DNA of 14,153 bases from Thermoflexales bacterium (GTDB lineage Bacteria > Chloroflexota > Anaerolineae > B4-G1 > SLSP01), in NCBI GenBank assembly GCA_007130345.1, contig SLSP01000524.1, forward strand, positions 1-14,153. The letters run 5' to 3'. The notes beneath the pieces were generated by a model. The model saw only the letters and a list, made by a program, of their open reading frames with translations, was not told where the DNA came from and did not search any database. The translations under genes were made by a program, and so were the position numbers. Positions 13,406 through 14,153 of this stretch are shown here, piece by piece. How positions within the stretch are numbered: the first letter of the stretch is position 1; the number at the start of each line of letters is the position of its first letter.

Positions 13406-13645
13406 CTACCCCCCGCCCACCGGCGGGAAGATGCCCACCTCGTCCCCATCACTGAGGCGGTAGACGGCGGCGCGGGCGCGGCCATTCACGTAGACGATTT
13501 TGACCTCGTTTTCGCGGATGCCCAGGTGGTCTACCAGATCGCCGACGGTGGCGTTGTCCGGCAAGTCCACGTCGAACATCTCGCCGGCAGGAACTTCGGG
13601 TTTATAGCGTTGTAATGTTGCTAACAATTTGATTTTGACGAGCAT
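13406..13645 (-). CDS. MoaD/ThiS-family ubiquitin-like sulfur carrier
   Basis: A 79-aa beta-grasp protein: MLVKIKLLATLQ at the start, NATVGDLVDHLGI in the middle, and KIVYVNGR, LSDGDEVGIFPPVGGG at the end. The C-terminal diglycine is the site where MoaD and ThiS are adenylated and thiocarboxylated, so this is likely a sulfur donor for molybdopterin, thiamine or another product. The start ATG 13645 has GGAGG seven bases upstream. It opens the four-gene operon and has no MoaE, ThiG or MoeB-like partner in the window, so the pathway cannot be assigned; stand-alone MoaD-like proteins also serve tungsten cofactor or other sulfur transfers. Fold assignment is sure, pathway is not. Confidence 0.9.
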   Translation of the reverse strand: MLVKIKLLATLQRYKPEVPAGEMFDVDLPDNATVGDLVDHLGIRENEVKIVYVNGRARAAVYRLSDGDEVGIFPPVGGG

Positions 13646-13696
13646 AGTGTGTCCTCCCCAGGGTGTTAGGGCCTCGTGAAAGTGTTCGATAGCTAG

Positions 13697-13725
13697 AGTA
13701 TAATAGCAGCTACGTGAGAAGTCAA
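13697..13725 (-). promoter_or_regulatory. Promoter of the MoaD-thioesterase-peptidase-esterase operon
   Basis: On the minus strand TTGACT (13725-13720), a 17-base spacer and TATACT (13702-13697) form a near-consensus sigma70 promoter. Transcription would start near 13690, about 45 bases before the ATG at 13645. Confidence 0.75.
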
Positions 13726-13742
13726 CGCGGGGCGCGAGCGGG

Positions 13743-13755
13743 GACGTTTGACGTT
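13743..13755 (+). repeat. Copy of the GACGTTTGACGTT repeat
   Basis: An exact 13-base match to 6187-6199. In both places a C-run follows within about 40 bases, outside genes. Confidence 0.7.
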
Positions 13756-13795
13756 TCGCCGCAAAGTGACCAGCGGGAATCCCCCCATAGCACAA

Positions 13796-13820
13796 ATGCC
13801 CCAAGAGTCTCTTGGGGCAT
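13796..13820. repeat. Perfect hairpin ATGCCCCAAGA-GTC-TCTTGGGGCAT
   Basis: An 11-bp perfect stem with a three-base loop. There is no T-tract on either side, so a terminator role is doubtful; it may be a short palindromic repeat or a transcript-stabilising hairpin. Confidence 0.7.
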
Positions 13821-13842
13821 GTCTGTGAAGGGGGAAGATTGC

Positions 13843-13878
13843 CTCTACTGAAAGAACCCTAAAAATCCGATTTTTTGG
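13843..13878 (+). repeat. Dispersed 37-bp repeat, copy 2
   Basis: Matches the reverse complement of 8337-8373 (shared TGAAAGAAC and AAATCCGATTTTTT). It stands just before the 132-bp element, so several small repeats are nested in this gene-free end. Confidence 0.8.
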
Positions 13879-13935
13879 CATGGTTCATTTCGGCTTCGTA
13901 GGGGGCAAAAACTCCTTTACACTTTCGGCTCTTTG

Positions 13936-14067
13936 GGATTTCGCCGGACGATGGCGAGGCGTCATTCCGAGCGTAGTTGAGGAATCTTTGCGGTGGGGAC
14001 AGAGACCCTTCGACTACGCTCAGGGTAACGCCCAGTGGGGAAAACCTCGATTTATCCGGCGAAATCC
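13936..14067. mobile_element. 132-bp MITE/REP-like element with 13-bp terminal inverted repeats
   Basis: The ends GGATTTCGCCGGA (13936-13948) and TCCGGCGAAATCC (14055-14067) are perfect inverted repeats. Inside, GAGCGTAGTTGAGG (13969-13982) pairs with CTTCGACTACGCTC (14008-14021) with two mismatches, giving a nested hairpin. It has no coding capacity of its own and part of it recurs inverted at 11108-11161. No obvious target-site duplication flanks it. The ACTACGCTC-type core resembles a dispersed repeat I recall from Chloroflexota and other genomes. Open frames across it read like typical repeat translations rather than genes. Confidence 0.7.
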
Positions 14068-14153
14068 TAGAGATCCACACTTTCGAATGCTACGACCTTG
14101 AAAACAAGCACAAAAGCTGTGGGAAACAGTGTTTGGCAAACTAAATGGAGTAA
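14068..14153. other. Unassigned right edge
   Basis: No gene, RNA or strong hairpin is seen. The final bases include GGAG at 14147-14150, which could be the ribosome site of a gene beginning beyond the window, but this cannot be judged. Together with the repeats before it, the stretch from 13646 to the end carries no gene. Confidence 0.4.

Noticed and set aside
13880..14101. A 73-codon open frame on the plus strand, and one on the minus strand over the same bases
   Set aside because: Both run through the 132-bp inverted-repeat element and have no ribosome site; their peptides are translations of the repeat.
1..14153. CRISPR array or prophage genes
   Set aside because: No regularly spaced repeat series and no phage, integrase or transposase coding sequence is present.

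Overview
The window looks like a GC-rich (roughly 60% by eye) chromosomal piece from a Chloroflexota bacterium, probably Anaerolineae-like. This is an inference. It rests on a PASTA Ser/Thr kinase whose outer tail resembles a domain I associate with Chloroflexota glycosyltransferases, a CpXC-domain protein, divergent complex-I-like membrane subunits next to a soluble GAF-PAS histidine kinase, and small dispersed hairpin repeats. No 16S rRNA or other direct taxonomic marker is present.

Left half, minus strand (6071 down to 1): a tightly packed operon with its own promoter at 6089-6116. It encodes two antiporter-like membrane proteins (516 and 471 aa) flanking a 207-aa HyfE-like membrane protein, then a soluble sensor histidine kinase, then a two-CPAC (CpXC) protein that runs off the left edge. 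The three membrane genes are joined by ATGA overlaps. The order is reminiscent of hyfD-hyfE-hyfF of group 4 hydrogenases, but no hydrogenase, NuoH-like or NADH-binding subunit is visible. Several of the proton-channel lysines of the NuoL/M/N family are replaced.

Centre, plus strand: a transmembrane Ser/Thr kinase with two PASTA domains and an extra C-terminal domain is transcribed divergently from that operon, across a 200-bp region carrying an inverted-repeat cluster. An AT-rich 288-bp spacer with a promoter and small palindromes follows, then ftsH and a clear terminator. Next comes an AT-richer MazF/PemK-type toxin-antitoxin pair, a decayed dispersed repeat, and tRNA-Ser(GGA) with a strong promoter and a 12-bp hairpin terminator that can serve both strands.

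Right side, minus strand (13645 down to 11430): a four-gene operon with a near-consensus promoter (13697-13725). It encodes a MoaD/ThiS-like ubiquitin-fold protein, a hot-dog thioesterase, an A24 prepilin peptidase and an alpha/beta-hydrolase esterase. The last 500 bp hold no gene, but contain four repeat or hairpin elements. Three of these have relatives elsewhere in the window, including a 132-bp element with 13-bp perfect terminal inverted repeats.

The best candidate for something undescribed is the orphan HyfDEF-like membrane module co-transcribed with a sensor kinase and divergent from a PASTA kinase.
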